Origin: Rhodocyclaceae bacterium
Lineage (GTDB): Bacteria > Pseudomonadota > Gammaproteobacteria > Burkholderiales > CAIKXV01
DNA length: 64,000 bases
Direction: 5' to 3'
Assembly: GCA_020248265.1 (NCBI GenBank)
Contig: JADCHX010000008.1
Location: 178,961 to 242,960 of the forward strand
The position numbers and the translations under genes were made by a program. Shown here one piece after another: positions 1-8,833 of the stretch. How positions within the stretch are numbered: position 1 is the stretch's first letter; every line of letters starts with the position of its first letter. The notes below the pieces were generated by a model that was not told the origin of the DNA, did not search any database, and worked only from the letters and a program-made list of their open reading frames with translations.

Positions 1-121
1 GACTTTGTGAGCAGACCGTTTCCGGTAGCTATCGGGGGGGCGATTGTGCTGCCACACTAAACGACAGCACACAGAGCGCGAGCGCCACGAACGCGCGCGC
101 GGTGGTAGTTGCGAGCTTCAT
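1..121 (-). pseudogene. 5' part of a small exported protein gene, frame broken at a C7 tract
   Basis: An ATG at 121 opens a typical Sec signal peptide (MKLATTTARAF, a hydrophobic Ala/Leu/Val core, then AAQ). The frame stops at 29-31 after only 30 codons. The break follows a run of seven G on the plus strand (34-40, C7 in the coding sense). With one base more, or two fewer, the frame runs on to the window edge as PIATGNGLLTK. That reading faintly resembles the start of Rap1a/Tai-type small periplasmic proteins, but this is inference from a few residues. The break may be a true frameshift, a phase-variable tract or a base-calling error. The rest of the gene lies outside the window. Confidence 0.45.
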
Positions 122-181
122 CTGATCTTCCCGGCAGGCGATAGATCTCGCAGGTTACCGGACCGTCCGCCTTCGCTCTAG
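119..181 (-). repeat. Duplicated leader, copy A
   Basis: These 63 bases lie directly upstream of, and include, the start codon of the broken exported-protein gene. They align without gaps to 1305-1367, upstream of the adhesin-E-like gene, with about 45 of 63 positions identical by hand count. Both copies keep GGCAGG-GATAGATC and TTACCGGAC and end in CTAG. The conserved stretch probably carries the shared promoter and leader of two paralogous or co-regulated genes. Confidence 0.6.
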
Positions 182-379
182 TCGCCCGCCTTTCCCTTCA
201 CGAAGCCTTCGATGATCCAGGCTAAGAGCGCCCCTGCGGCAGCGCAGGCTGCGGGCCGATCGCGCTGAGCGGATTGCGCTGATCGATGGGGCCGATCACT
301 GGCAGAGAGGGGAGCGGGGGCCTTCGCAAAATCCAGGGCGATTCATGAAGGGTGTTTCTTAAGAGAGAGACGGCACCGC

Positions 380-802
380 TCAACGGCCGAAGTATGTGAT
401 TGAGCCCAGGCGATTGACCATGTGCTCCATGTAGACGAATTCCTTCGCACGTTGCTCAGGCGGCAGGGATTCAAGCAACTTCCGCATCATCGGATTCAGT
501 ACTCGGACATAGCCGACTCCGGTTGTTGCCGTGTATGTGATGTACACACCAGATTCTGTCTTGTTCATCGCCAAATTGTTCCGACTCGCCCAGATGTACC
601 TGCCACCTTCCTTAACGATTCTGACCTTCAGGTCACTTACGCGCGAACTGGCCACTTCGACCGATCGAGTTGTACCTTCTTGCACTTCGACGACGACGGA
701 GGGGATGCCTTCAAATTCGATCTGCGCGTTTGCAGCGCCCGTAGCAACCAACAGGGCTAGCACCGCAAGATAGGGCGATATCCCACGCATAACCTCGCTC
801 AT
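380..802 (-). CDS. Small exported protein of unknown function
   Basis: The product is 140 residues. It begins with a convincing Sec signal peptide (hydrophobic core around residues 9-22, cleavage likely after ANA near residue 26). The mature part is about 115 residues and rich in beta-type alternation (VVVEVQEG, VEVASSRV, VRIVKEGG). It contains no cysteine and no motif I recognise. A GGAGAGG ribosome site lies three bases before the chosen ATG, and a second ATG five codons in (MRGISPYL) is an equally possible start. The gene lies in the low-GC left end beside other small exported proteins and is likely periplasmic. I cannot assign a function. Confidence 0.7.
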   Translation of the reverse strand: MSEVMRGISPYLAVLALLVATGAANAQIEFEGIPSVVVEVQEGTTRSVEVASSRVSDLKVRIVKEGGRYIWASRNNLAMNKTESGVYITYTATTGVGYVRVLNPMMRKLLESLPPEQRAKEFVYMEHMVNRLGSITYFGR

Positions 803-905
803 AGCCTCTCCACAGTTGATCAGCGAACCGGCCCCGGTGAAACGCTAGCGACGGTGCGAGTGCTCCCCTATTTAGACGCCCCCGGCCTGCGGGTTTGAGG
901 CGGGG

Positions 906-1307
906 TCACTTGTCGCCACGGCCGACCTTCGCGGCACACAGTAGTTTTTGCAGCAACTCTTCTGGCGTGGATGGGGGTACAAATCGCCAATCGGTAGCGC
1001 TATCAGCGTTCGCCACAACTCGCCCCTGTCCCATCTGACCTGAAAGCACGGCTGAAGATAGGAATCGACTGCGGCCTTCCTTGCAGTCGAGCTCCATTAA
1101 CATTCGGCCCGAACGTACTTCCCCTCGGGGCTTGAAGTAATCAACGAGTAGCCAGATTCGCCGCGTGTGACCCGTTACGCGGAAGGTCTCCGGGTCAAGG
1201 TAGTGCGAACTCTCAGATGTAGTCGCATAGACCTCCCATCTCTGCGCCTCGGCTGCCCCCACCGGCATCGCCAGCAGCATCAGCAGGACGGCTATCGCGG
1301 TTCGCAT
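906..1307 (-). CDS. Surface-adhesin protein E-like exported protein
   Basis: This 133-residue protein has a signal peptide (MRTAIAVLLMLLAMPVGAAEA). The mature part matches the pattern of the Surface-adhesin_E domain: W-E-V-Y near the start, S-x-Y-L-D-P, an I-W-L-L-V-D-Y strand, S-G-R-M-L-M-E-L-D-C, and W-R-F-V-P-P-S-T-P-E near the end. Members of this family are small beta-rich periplasmic or surface proteins, and most have no known role. Two cysteines (in ELDCKEG and LLCAAK) could pair. The start ATG at 1307 ends the duplicated leader shared with the gene at 121. The gene is probably transcribed alone. Family assignment is by pattern only. Confidence 0.7.
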   Translation of the reverse strand: MRTAIAVLLMLLAMPVGAAEAQRWEVYATTSESSHYLDPETFRVTGHTRRIWLLVDYFKPRGEVRSGRMLMELDCKEGRSRFLSSAVLSGQMGQGRVVANADSATDWRFVPPSTPEELLQKLLCAAKVGRGDK

Positions 1308-1367
1308 ATGGTCTTCACGGCAGGTGATAGATCCGGCACATTACCGGACGATCAGATCCTTTTCTAG
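1305..1367 (-). repeat. Duplicated leader, copy B
   Basis: This is the partner of the leader at 119-181, in the same orientation and the same position relative to a start codon (ATG at 1307). The first 45 or so bases from the start codon are the best conserved. The far end diverges except for the terminal CTAG. It implies a common promoter or post-transcriptional control of the two exported-protein genes. Confidence 0.6.
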
Positions 1368-1546
1368 CTGCGTGGCTGCTGGCCTTTATTTCTCCCGTCA
1401 TGCCCTCGCGCACGCACGAGTACGCGCGCGTACTGGCGCGTACCGTTCTGCAACCGGCAGGCAACCGGCCCTGCTTGACCAGCTCGGGTCGCATCGGGTC
1501 GCAAAGTGAGACGGCAGTCAGCGCCCTCGCGCGCGTGATAGCTCTA

Positions 1547-1747
1547 TCAACGCTCGCAGTTGCGCCTGGCGCCACCCTCGGCACGCGCGAACGCCTCGAT
1601 ATGTGCCAGTAGCGCCACATGGCTAGCTCCACCCTCACGCAGACGTGCCAGATCGGCGCACAAGCGCGCCTTGACCTCGGTTGCATGGCTGATACCGGCA
1701 GCGTGCGACAGTCGATTCACGCGGGTTCTGACGGCTTTGGGAAGCAT
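1547..1747 (-). CDS. Small basic protein of unknown function
   Basis: This is a 66-residue ORF starting MLPKAVRTRVNRL. It is preceded by AGAGGT at a good distance (seven bases) from the ATG, which is why the start inside a longer open frame was chosen. The sequence is rich in Arg, Ala and His with helix-forming stretches (VKARLCADLARLREGG, LLAHIEAFARAEGG). It has no signal peptide or membrane segment, so a small cytoplasmic helical protein is likely. The opposite-strand frames read as low-complexity shadows. I do not recognise a family, and whether it is expressed is uncertain. Confidence 0.45.
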   Translation of the reverse strand: MLPKAVRTRVNRLSHAAGISHATEVKARLCADLARLREGGASHVALLAHIEAFARAEGGARRNCER

Positions 1748-2015
1748 GGTCGGACCTCTCGCGGGCATACGGGGCAGGAAACAGGGCTTTGTGTTCTTGC
1801 GAAGGTGGATGATCGGGTTCCTGCATTTGAGTGAGTCGACTTTTTCTATCCCCCTCGGGCACCAGTCCCGGCCACCGGATCGACGCCGGCCAGCAGCCGG
1901 TATCCATCGGCTCCGGTTCGTAGTCCTCGCATCGGCGGGGAATGCCCGGATCGGGTCGGTACTCACGCGCTAGCGCACGGATATCCGGGGCTATCCCCGG
2001 ACGTACTCCTTTCGA

Positions 2016-3032
2016 TCATTCCACCGGGATCTTCGCCAGCCGGACGACCCTTGCCCACTTGTCGACTTCGGCCTTCAGGAACGTGGCGAACTCGGCCGGC
2101 GTGTTCGTCATCGGCTGCAGCTCCTGCCTGACCAGCCCGGCACTGACGCCCGGATCGGCGATCGTGCGCGCCACCGCCGCGTGCAGTGCAGCCTGGACAT
2201 GGGCGGGCGTGCCGCCCGGCGCGGTGAGTCCGTACCAGGTCGTGTACTCGTAGCCGCGCAGGCCCGACTCGGCGACCGTAGGCACCTGCGGCAAGGCTGC
2301 CAGGCGCTGCGTGGTCGTGACCCCGAGCGCCCGCAGGCGACCGGTGGAGACGAACGGAAGCGCAGAGCCCAGGGTCGGCACCGCCACCTGCAAGTGTCCG
2401 CCGACCAGATCGGCCAGCACAGGCCCTGCGCCCTTGTAAGGCACGTGCAGCATTTCGATGCCCGCGCTGACGCCTATCAAGGCTGCCGCAAGGTGGATGC
2501 TGGTGCCGATGCCGCCAGAGCCGTAGGTGATCTGGTTGGGCCGGGCTTTCGCCAGATTGACCAGTTCGCCCATGGTCTTCACGGGCAGCGATGGATGCAC
2601 GACCACCACGCTGGGCTGCGTGGCCAGAAGCGAGATCGGCGCCAGGTCGCGCAGCGTGTCGTAGGGCAGGCTCTGCCGCAGCGCCGCGATGGCGGCGAGA
2701 TTGGTGTTGTTGACGCCCAGCGTATGCCCGTCGGGTGCAGCCTTGGCGACGGCCGCCGTGCCGGTGACCATCGCATTGCCGGCGCGATTCTCGACGATCA
2801 CGCCCTGTCCCAGTTCTTCCGCCAGCCGCGGTGCGACGGCGCGTGCGACGAGATCGATGCCCCCGCCCGGTGCCACCGGAACGATGAGGCGCAGCGGCTT
2901 CGCAGGGAAAGCGGCAGCTTGCCCGTGCGCGGCAGACGGAACGGACAGGGATGCAGCCAGCGCCGCGAGCGGCAGCGCCATCGCGGGGTGGAGGGGATGC
3001 CGGCGGAAGGAATTCCTGGCAAGCAGACACAT
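2016..3032 (-). CDS. Bug/TctC-family periplasmic solute-binding protein
   Basis: The gene encodes 338 residues with an N-terminal export signal (Arg-rich start, then ALPLAALAASLSVPSAAHG). The mature protein has the landmarks of tripartite tricarboxylate receptors: FPAKPLRLIVPVAPGGGIDLVAR, a VENRAGN loop, PDGHTL, LPYDTLRDLAPI and HVPYKGAGPVLADLVGG. Such proteins bind carboxylates in the periplasm and normally hand them to TctA/TctB permeases, which are absent here. Burkholderiales carry many orphan copies. The ATG at 3032 was chosen because AGGAGG lies 11 bases upstream. The longer open frame before it is antisense to the divergent ABC gene. The ligand is unknown. Confidence 0.9.
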   Translation of the reverse strand: MCLLARNSFRRHPLHPAMALPLAALAASLSVPSAAHGQAAAFPAKPLRLIVPVAPGGGIDLVARAVAPRLAEELGQGVIVENRAGNAMVTGTAAVAKAAPDGHTLGVNNTNLAAIAALRQSLPYDTLRDLAPISLLATQPSVVVVHPSLPVKTMGELVNLAKARPNQITYGSGGIGTSIHLAAALIGVSAGIEMLHVPYKGAGPVLADLVGGHLQVAVPTLGSALPFVSTGRLRALGVTTTQRLAALPQVPTVAESGLRGYEYTTWYGLTAPGGTPAHVQAALHAAVARTIADPGVSAGLVRQELQPMTNTPAEFATFLKAEVDKWARVVRLAKIPVE

Positions 3033-3282
3033 GGCGTACTGAACCTCCTGCGCGAGGGCGCATGGACAAGGCGGCTGCTGACCACTGTAACCCGGCAGCA
3101 AACGCCATGCCATGTCACTATCGGCCCCATGCTGAGGTCTGCCCTGGCACGCCACGCCCGTGCGGCGCCGCGCCGGGCGATAATCGCGTCCGGTCCCTCC
3201 CGTGCGCGGAACTTTGGCGCGTTGCGCGGGTCCCATGCGCTGGCGCTCTGCCGTGTTGCCCCACCCACCAGAAAAACAGCCG

Positions 3283-4272
3283 ATGATCCGGGTAGAGAAT
3301 CTAGTCAAGCAGTTCGGCGCCAAGCGCGCCGTGAACGGCATCTCGTTTACCGTCGAGCGCGGTGAAGTGCTCGGCCTGCTCGGTCCGAACGGCGCCGGCA
3401 AGTCGACCACGATGCGCATCATCACCGGCTTCTATCCGGCCACCTCGGGCGGGGTGACGGTCGGCGGGCATGACGTGGCGGTCGACCCGATCCGTGCCAA
3501 GGCGCTGATCGGCTACCTGCCCGAGAGCGCGCCGTCCTATGCCGACATGACGGTGCAGGGCTTCCTGTCGTTCATCGCCGACCTGCGCGGCATGTCGGGC
3601 AGCGCGAAGAAGGCCGCAGTGCATGGCGCGGTCGAGACCTGCCTGCTGGAGAGCGTGCTGCACCAGCCGATCGACACGCTGTCGAAGGGTTACCGCCATC
3701 GCACCTGCCTGGCACAGGCGATCCTGCACGATCCCGACGTGCTGGTTCTCGACGAGCCGACCGACGGCCTCGATCCGAACCAGAAGCATGCGGCGCGCGA
3801 GTTGATCCGTCGGATGGGCGAGCGCAAGGCGATCGTGTTCTCGACCCATATCCTCGAAGAGGTCGAGGCTGCGTGCACGCGCGCGGTGATCATCGACCGT
3901 GGATCGGTGGTCGCCAACGGCACACCGGCGGAACTCAAGGCACGCTCCGCGACTGCGGGCTGCGTGCGGGTGACGCTCGCCGGGGCCGGGACGGCGGATA
4001 CGGCCGTGTCGCAGCTCGGGCAACTGCCCGGCGCCGAGCGGGCCGAGCTGCTGTCCGGTGCCGATCCTGTGGCGGAGGGGCGCTTTACGGTGCGCGTCTA
4101 TCCGAAGCGCGGGGACAACGGCGCGATCGGCGCGGCCGGTGCCGCGCTGACCGTCGCAGTCGCCCAGGCAGCGCAGGCAGGCGGCTGGCAGGTGCAGGCG
4201 CTGTCGACCGAAGAAGGACGCCTGGAAGACGTGTTCCGCTCGATCACCCTCCCCGATACGGTGGCGCAATGA
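3283..4272 (+). CDS. ABC transporter ATP-binding protein (GldA/NosF type)
   Basis: This 329-residue ATPase has Walker A GPNGAGKST, the signature LSKGYRHR, Walker B VLVLDEPTDGLD and an H-loop STHILEEVE. The last 90 residues form the accessory C-terminal region typical of ATPases that work with ABC-2 type permeases. Its stop overlaps the start of the permease gene (ATGA), and a GldG-like subunit follows, so the three form one transporter. The start MIRVENLVKQFG was chosen over an upstream in-frame ATG because it is where the family begins, although no good ribosome site is visible. The substrate is unknown. Confidence 0.92.
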   Translation: MIRVENLVKQFGAKRAVNGISFTVERGEVLGLLGPNGAGKSTTMRIITGFYPATSGGVTVGGHDVAVDPIRAKALIGYLPESAPSYADMTVQGFLSFIADLRGMSGSAKKAAVHGAVETCLLESVLHQPIDTLSKGYRHRTCLAQAILHDPDVLVLDEPTDGLDPNQKHAARELIRRMGERKAIVFSTHILEEVEAACTRAVIIDRGSVVANGTPAELKARSATAGCVRVTLAGAGTADTAVSQLGQLPGAERAELLSGADPVAEGRFTVRVYPKRGDNGAIGAAGAALTVAVAQAAQAGGWQVQALSTEEGRLEDVFRSITLPDTVAQ

Positions 4273-5039
4273 ACGGCCAGGCTACAGTGAAGCACGGGTC
4301 CGCGGTCTCCAACATCTCCGGTATCGTCCGGCGTGAACTGTCGGGCTACTTCGGTTCCCCGGTCGCCTATGTGTTCCTGGTGATCTTCCTGCTGATGGCG
4401 GGCTTCCTCACCTTCACCATCGGCCGCTTCTTCGAGCGCGCCGAGGCGTCGCTGGTGTCGTTCTTCACCTGGCATCCGTGGATGTACCTGTTCCTGGTGC
4501 CCGCGGTCGGCATGCGCCTGTGGTCCGAGGAGCGCCGGCTGGGCACGCTCGAGCTGTTGCTGACGCTGCCGGTCACGCTGCCGCAGGTGATCATCGGCAA
4601 GTTCCTCGCATCGTGGATCTTCCTCGCGATCGCGCTCGCGCTGACCTGCCCGGTATGGATCACGGTGAACGTACTCGGTTCGCCTGACAATGGCGCGATC
4701 CTCACTGCCTACCTGGGCAGCCTGCTGCTCGCCGGCAGCTTCCTCGCGATCACCTCGATGACCTCGGCGATGACGCGCAACCAGGCGGTCAGCTTCATCC
4801 TCTCGGTGATGCTGTGCCTGTTGCTGGTGATCGCCGGCTACAGCCCGGTGACCGATCTGCTCACCCGATGGACCAGCCCCGCAGTGGTGAACGCGGTCGC
4901 CTCGTTCTCGGTGATGACGCATTTCGACGCGCTCCAGCGGGGCGTGATCGACCTGCGCGACGTAGGGTTCTTCCTGTCGGTGATCGGCTTCGCGCTGTTC
5001 GGCAATGCGGTGATCGTGCGCGGCCTGCGGGCCGGCTGA
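4269..5039 (+). CDS. ABC-2 type permease (GldF-like)
   Basis: This is a 256-residue integral membrane protein with six hydrophobic segments (for example YVFLVIFLLMAGFLTFTI, IFLAIALALTCPVWI, FILSVMLCLLLVIAGY). It carries the family stretch MRLWSEERRLGTLELLLTLP, the cytoplasmic loop conserved in GldF/NosY-type permeases. It overlaps the ATPase gene by four bases and is followed after 12 bases by the GldG-like gene, which indicates translational coupling. It should form the membrane channel of the system. The transported molecule cannot be told from the sequence. Confidence 0.9.
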   Translation: MNGQATVKHGSAVSNISGIVRRELSGYFGSPVAYVFLVIFLLMAGFLTFTIGRFFERAEASLVSFFTWHPWMYLFLVPAVGMRLWSEERRLGTLELLLTLPVTLPQVIIGKFLASWIFLAIALALTCPVWITVNVLGSPDNGAILTAYLGSLLLAGSFLAITSMTSAMTRNQAVSFILSVMLCLLLVIAGYSPVTDLLTRWTSPAVVNAVASFSVMTHFDALQRGVIDLRDVGFFLSVIGFALFGNAVIVRGLRAG

Positions 5040-5051
5040 AGGAATGTGACG

Positions 5052-7034
5052 ATGGCCTCCGGAAACCTCGTGAAGCGTTTGATGTCCCCCGCCGGCCTGG
5101 CGCTGCTGTTCGTCGCGCTGGTGGTCCTCAATGTCGTGCTGTCGGCCGTGCCGGCCCGCCTCGACCTCACCGAAGGGCGCGTGTACACGCTGTCCGACGG
5201 CACGCGGCAGGTGCTGTCGAAGCTCGACGCGCCGGTCGTGATCCGTTTCTATTACACGCAGAGCGGCGACACCTCGGTGCCGGTGGCGCTCAACACCTTC
5301 GCCAAGCGCGTGCAGGACCTGCTGGCCGAGTACGTGGCGGCGTCCGGCGGGCGGCTGGTGCTGGAGCGCCTGAACCCCGAGCCCGATTCCGACGCCGAGG
5401 ACGCCGCGACGCGCGACGGCATCGATGCCCAGGTGACGCCGAACCAGGAGAAGTTCTACCTCGGGCTCGCCATCGAGCGACGCGATGCTGCCAAGGGTGA
5501 TGCTGCGAAGGGAACGGCGCCGAAAGGGGACGCCGCGAAGACCTCGCATGCGGTCGCGATCCCGGTGCTCTCGCCGGAACGCGAGCGGCTGCTCGAGTAC
5601 GACATCACGCGCGCGATCGCGCAGGTGATGCAGGAGCGCCGGCCGGTGATTGGCGTGATGAGCGCGATCCCGGTGTTCGGCCGTCCGATGGAGCTGATGC
5701 TCGGCCGGCTGCCCACCGGTCCGTGGATCGCCATCCAGGAGCTGCAGCGCAACTTCGACGTGCGGCCGGTGCCGATGGAGAGCACGCGCATCCCGGACGA
5801 GGTCAAGGTACTGCTGGTGATCCATCCGCGCGACCTGTCCGAGGCAGGCGAGTATGCAATCGACCAGTTCGTGCTGCGCGGCGGCCGGCTGATCGCATTC
5901 GTCGATCCGTATGCGTTCTTCGACCAGCAGCGCAACCTCGAGAATCCGCTGGCTGGCAACACCGCGAGCGAGTCGACGTTCCAGAAGCTGCTGAGTGCCT
6001 GGGGCTACACGATGCCGACCGGCAAGATCGTGGCTGACCTCACGCTGGCGAGCAACCAGAACGGTCGCGCCATGCCGACCCTGCTCAACGTGCAGGGTGA
6101 CGCGCTGAACAAGGACGACCTGGTGATCGGGCAGGTGGGCGCGCTCACCATCCCGTTCCCCGGTTGGTTCGCTCCGATCGAAGGCAAGGCGGTGCCCGGC
6201 CTGACCGCCAACACGCTGTTGCGCACCTCTCCGAATTCGATGCTGATCGACCCGATCATCGCGACGCTGACCGGTGTCGATGCCGCGCGCGGCTTCCAGC
6301 CTTCGGGCAAGGCGCATGCACTCGCACTGCGCCTGGTCGGTCGCTTTCCGACGGCGTTCCCGGACGGCCCACCGAAGGTCGAGGCGATCGCGCCCGTGCC
6401 GCTGCGCGACGGTGCGGCGGCCGAACCTGCGCCGGCGCCGCCGACCCCGGCCGATCCGGCCGCCCACCTGGGCAAGGCGACGGCGGACGCACAGGTCGTG
6501 CTGGTCTCCGACATCGACATGCTTGCCGACGGCGTGGTGGTGCAGATCCAGGAGTCGTTCGGCCAGCAGGTGCGGGTGCCGATCAACGGCAACCTCGACT
6601 TCCTGCAGAGCCTGGTCGAGGCATTCGCCGGCGACACCGCGCTCGGCGCGCTGCGCAGCCGTGCTGCCTTCTCGCGGCCGCTGACCGTGCCGCTGGAGAT
6701 CGCCGAGCGTGCCCAGCAGGAATACCTCGGCGCGATCAAGGAACTCGAGGACGACCTGATCCAGACCCAGGACCGGCTCCAGAAGCTTCAGCGGTCCCGC
6801 GCACCCGGCTCGGCCTTCACGCCCAGCGCGGAACAGCAGGCCGAGATCGACGCCTTCCAGCGCAAGTCGACCGAAACCAAGGCGCAGCTGAAGGAACTGC
6901 GGCGCACGCTGCGCCTGGAGACCGATCGGCTGGAACTGGTCACCAAGGTGGCCAACATCGCGCTGATGCCGGCGGTTGTGGCCTTCGCCGGGCTGGGACT
7001 GTTCGCTATCCGCCGGCGCAGGCTCGGGCGCTGA
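5052..7034 (+). CDS. GldG-family ABC transport auxiliary protein
   Basis: The product is about 660 residues and is anchored by an N-terminal membrane helix (ALLFVALVVLNVVLSAV) and a C-terminal one (ALMPAVVAFAGLGLFAI). Between them lies a large extracytoplasmic region of the ABC_transp_aux type, with LDLTEGRVYTLSDGTRQVL at its start and FVLRGGRLIAFVDPYAFFD in the middle. Before the last helix a predicted coiled coil runs from about EIAERAQQEYLGAIKELEDD. A short Lys/Ala/Gly-rich insertion (GDAAKGTAPKGDAAK) interrupts the family pattern near residue 150. The ATG at 5052 is preferred over GTG 5046 because AAGGA lies eight bases before it. It is the third gene of the ABC operon. A DUF4340-type partner, often found after such genes, is absent. 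Confidence 0.88.
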   Translation: MASGNLVKRLMSPAGLALLFVALVVLNVVLSAVPARLDLTEGRVYTLSDGTRQVLSKLDAPVVIRFYYTQSGDTSVPVALNTFAKRVQDLLAEYVAASGGRLVLERLNPEPDSDAEDAATRDGIDAQVTPNQEKFYLGLAIERRDAAKGDAAKGTAPKGDAAKTSHAVAIPVLSPERERLLEYDITRAIAQVMQERRPVIGVMSAIPVFGRPMELMLGRLPTGPWIAIQELQRNFDVRPVPMESTRIPDEVKVLLVIHPRDLSEAGEYAIDQFVLRGGRLIAFVDPYAFFDQQRNLENPLAGNTASESTFQKLLSAWGYTMPTGKIVADLTLASNQNGRAMPTLLNVQGDALNKDDLVIGQVGALTIPFPGWFAPIEGKAVPGLTANTLLRTSPNSMLIDPIIATLTGVDAARGFQPSGKAHALALRLVGRFPTAFPDGPPKVEAIAPVPLRDGAAAEPAPAPPTPADPAAHLGKATADAQVVLVSDIDMLADGVVVQIQESFGQQVRVPINGNLDFLQSLVEAFAGDTALGALRSRAAFSRPLTVPLEIAERAQQEYLGAIKELEDDLIQTQDRLQKLQRSRAPGSAFTPSAEQQAEIDAFQRKSTETKAQLKELRRTLRLETDRLELVTKVANIALMPAVVAFAGLGLFAIRRRRLGR

Positions 7035-7041
7035 GGCTGCG

Positions 7042-7060
7042 CCGGCGGGACTCCCGCCGG
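7042..7060. terminator. Hairpin between converging genes
   Basis: A perfect eight-base-pair stem (CCGGCGGG / CCCGCCGG) with a three-base loop lies eight bases after the GldG-like stop and 34 bases before the ahpF stop. There is no T-run, so it could be a weak bidirectional terminator or simply a stabilising 3' hairpin. Confidence 0.4.
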
Positions 7061-7093
7061 TTCAACGATCGTGGCGCGGACCGGCGGAGCCGG

Positions 7094-8674
7094 TCACGCC
7101 GCCGCGCTGAGTTCGACCGTCGGGGTACGGATCAGGTAGTCGAACGCCGACAGCGCCGACTTCGAACCCTCGCCAGCCGCGATGACGATCTGTTTGAACG
7201 GCACGGTCGTCACGTCGCCTGCGGCGAAGATGCCCGGGACGTTGGTCGCGCCCTTGGCATCGACCACGATCTCGCCGTACTTGGACAGCTCGACCACGCC
7301 CTTCAGCCACTCGGTATTGGGCACCAGGCCGATCTGCACGAACACACCTGCCAGTTCGACCGTGTGCTGCTCACCGTTGCGGCGATCGGTGAACTTCAGG
7401 CCGTTCACCTTGCCACCTTCACCGGTGATCTCGGTGGTCTGGGCGCTGGTATGCACCGTCACGTTGGGCAGGCTGTTCAGCTTGCGTACCAGCACGGCAT
7501 CGGCCTTCAGCTGGTCGGCGAATTCGACGACCGTCACGTGCGCCACCACGCCGGCGAGGTCGATCGCGGCCTCGACGCCGGAGTTGCCACCGCCGATCAC
7601 TGCAACATGCTTGCCCTTGAACAGCGGGCCGTCGCAGTGCGGGCAGTAGGCCACGCCCTTGTTGCGGTACTCGGCCTCGCCGGGCACGTTGACGTTGCGC
7701 CAGCGGGCGCCGGTGGCCAGGATCACCGAACGTGCCTTGAGCGCGGCTCCATTGGCCAGCACGACGCTGGCGAGGCCGCCCGGCTGCGCGGCCGGCTCCA
7801 GCGACACGACCTGCTGGCTGTTCATGACGTCGACGCCGTAGTGGCGAACGTGCGCTTCCAGTGCCGCGGCGAACTTCGGTCCTTCGGTCTCCAGCACGGA
7901 GATGTAGTTCTCGATGCCCAGGGTGTCGAGCGTCTGGCCGCCGAAGCGCTCGGCGACGATGCCGGTACGGATACCCTTGCGTGCGGCGTAGACCGCCGCG
8001 GCCGCGCCGGCGGGCCCGCCGCCGACGATCAGCATGTCGAAGGTCTCCTTGGCGCCCAGGCGTGCGGCGTCGCGCGCCGCGGCGCCGCTGTCGACCTTGG
8101 CCAGGATGTCGGCGATCTCCATCCGGCCCGAGGCGAACGGCTCGCCGTTCAGGTACACGAACGGAACTGCCATGACCTGGCGCGACTCGACCTCGTCCTT
8201 GAACAGGCCGCCGTCGATCGCGACATGGTGCACCTTCGGGTTGAGCACGGCCATCAGGTTCAGTGCCTGGACGACGTCCGGGCAGTTATGGCACGACAGC
8301 GACATGTAGGTTTCGAACTTCAGCTCGACGTCCAGCGAGCGGATCTGCTCGATGATCTCCGCCTCGACCTTCGGCGGATGGCCACCGGCCTGCAACAGTG
8401 CCAGCACCAGCGAGGTGAACTCATGGCCCATCGGGATGGCCGCGAACCGCACGCCCATGTCGTGTCCGACGCGGCTGACCGAGAACGAGGGGCGGCGTGC
8501 ATCGCTGCCGTCGAAGCGGGTACTGACCTTGTCGTTCAGGCTGGCGATTTCCTCCAGCAACTCGCGCATCTCCTGCGATGCGGGGCGATCGTCGAGCGAG
8601 GCGACCAGCTCGATCGGCTGGGTCAGGCGTTCGAGGTAGGCCTTGAGTTGAGTCTTGAGGTCGGTGTCCAGCAT
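7094..8674 (-). CDS. ahpF: Alkyl hydroperoxide reductase subunit F
   Basis: This 526-residue flavoprotein passes electrons from NADH through FAD and two disulfides to AhpC. The N-terminal tandem thioredoxin-like domain carries CHNC (C128, C131). The FAD-binding motif GGGPAG is near residue 218, the thioredoxin-reductase-type centre CPHC is at 344-347, and the NADH-binding GGGNSG is near 361. A C-terminal [13 protein letters not shown] closes the FAD site. The length is normal for the family. It lies 159 bases downstream of ahpC on the same strand, so both are probably transcribed from the ahpC promoter. The protein is cytoplasmic. Confidence 0.97.
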   Translation of the reverse strand: MLDTDLKTQLKAYLERLTQPIELVASLDDRPASQEMRELLEEIASLNDKVSTRFDGSDARRPSFSVSRVGHDMGVRFAAIPMGHEFTSLVLALLQAGGHPPKVEAEIIEQIRSLDVELKFETYMSLSCHNCPDVVQALNLMAVLNPKVHHVAIDGGLFKDEVESRQVMAVPFVYLNGEPFASGRMEIADILAKVDSGAAARDAARLGAKETFDMLIVGGGPAGAAAAVYAARKGIRTGIVAERFGGQTLDTLGIENYISVLETEGPKFAAALEAHVRHYGVDVMNSQQVVSLEPAAQPGGLASVVLANGAALKARSVILATGARWRNVNVPGEAEYRNKGVAYCPHCDGPLFKGKHVAVIGGGNSGVEAAIDLAGVVAHVTVVEFADQLKADAVLVRKLNSLPNVTVHTSAQTTEITGEGGKVNGLKFTDRRNGEQHTVELAGVFVQIGLVPNTEWLKGVVELSKYGEIVVDAKGATNVPGIFAAGDVTTVPFKQIVIAAGEGSKSALSAFDYLIRTPTVELSAAA

Positions 8675-8833
8675 GATGTCGGTACCTTTTGGGTGGAATT
8701 CGGGACAGCAGGTCCCGAGCCATCGCAGGGGTGCGGATCGCGCAACCCCGGCGGCGGACGGAACAGGCGGCAGTTTCGCCGCAGGGTTCCCCGGAAGGAC
8801 GGCGGGTGGCCGCGCTGCCGGGGAAGGGGTCGG

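Noticed and set aside
1315..1686. A 123-codon minus-strand ORF between the small exported genes
   Set aside because: It overlaps the better-supported 66-residue ORF and the duplicated leader, has no ribosome site, and is Arg/Ser-rich without structure.
4098..6467. A 789-codon minus-strand open frame opposite the ABC transporter genes
   Set aside because: It is an Arg/His/Gln-rich low-complexity shadow. The sense strand encodes intact ATPase, permease and GldG-like proteins.
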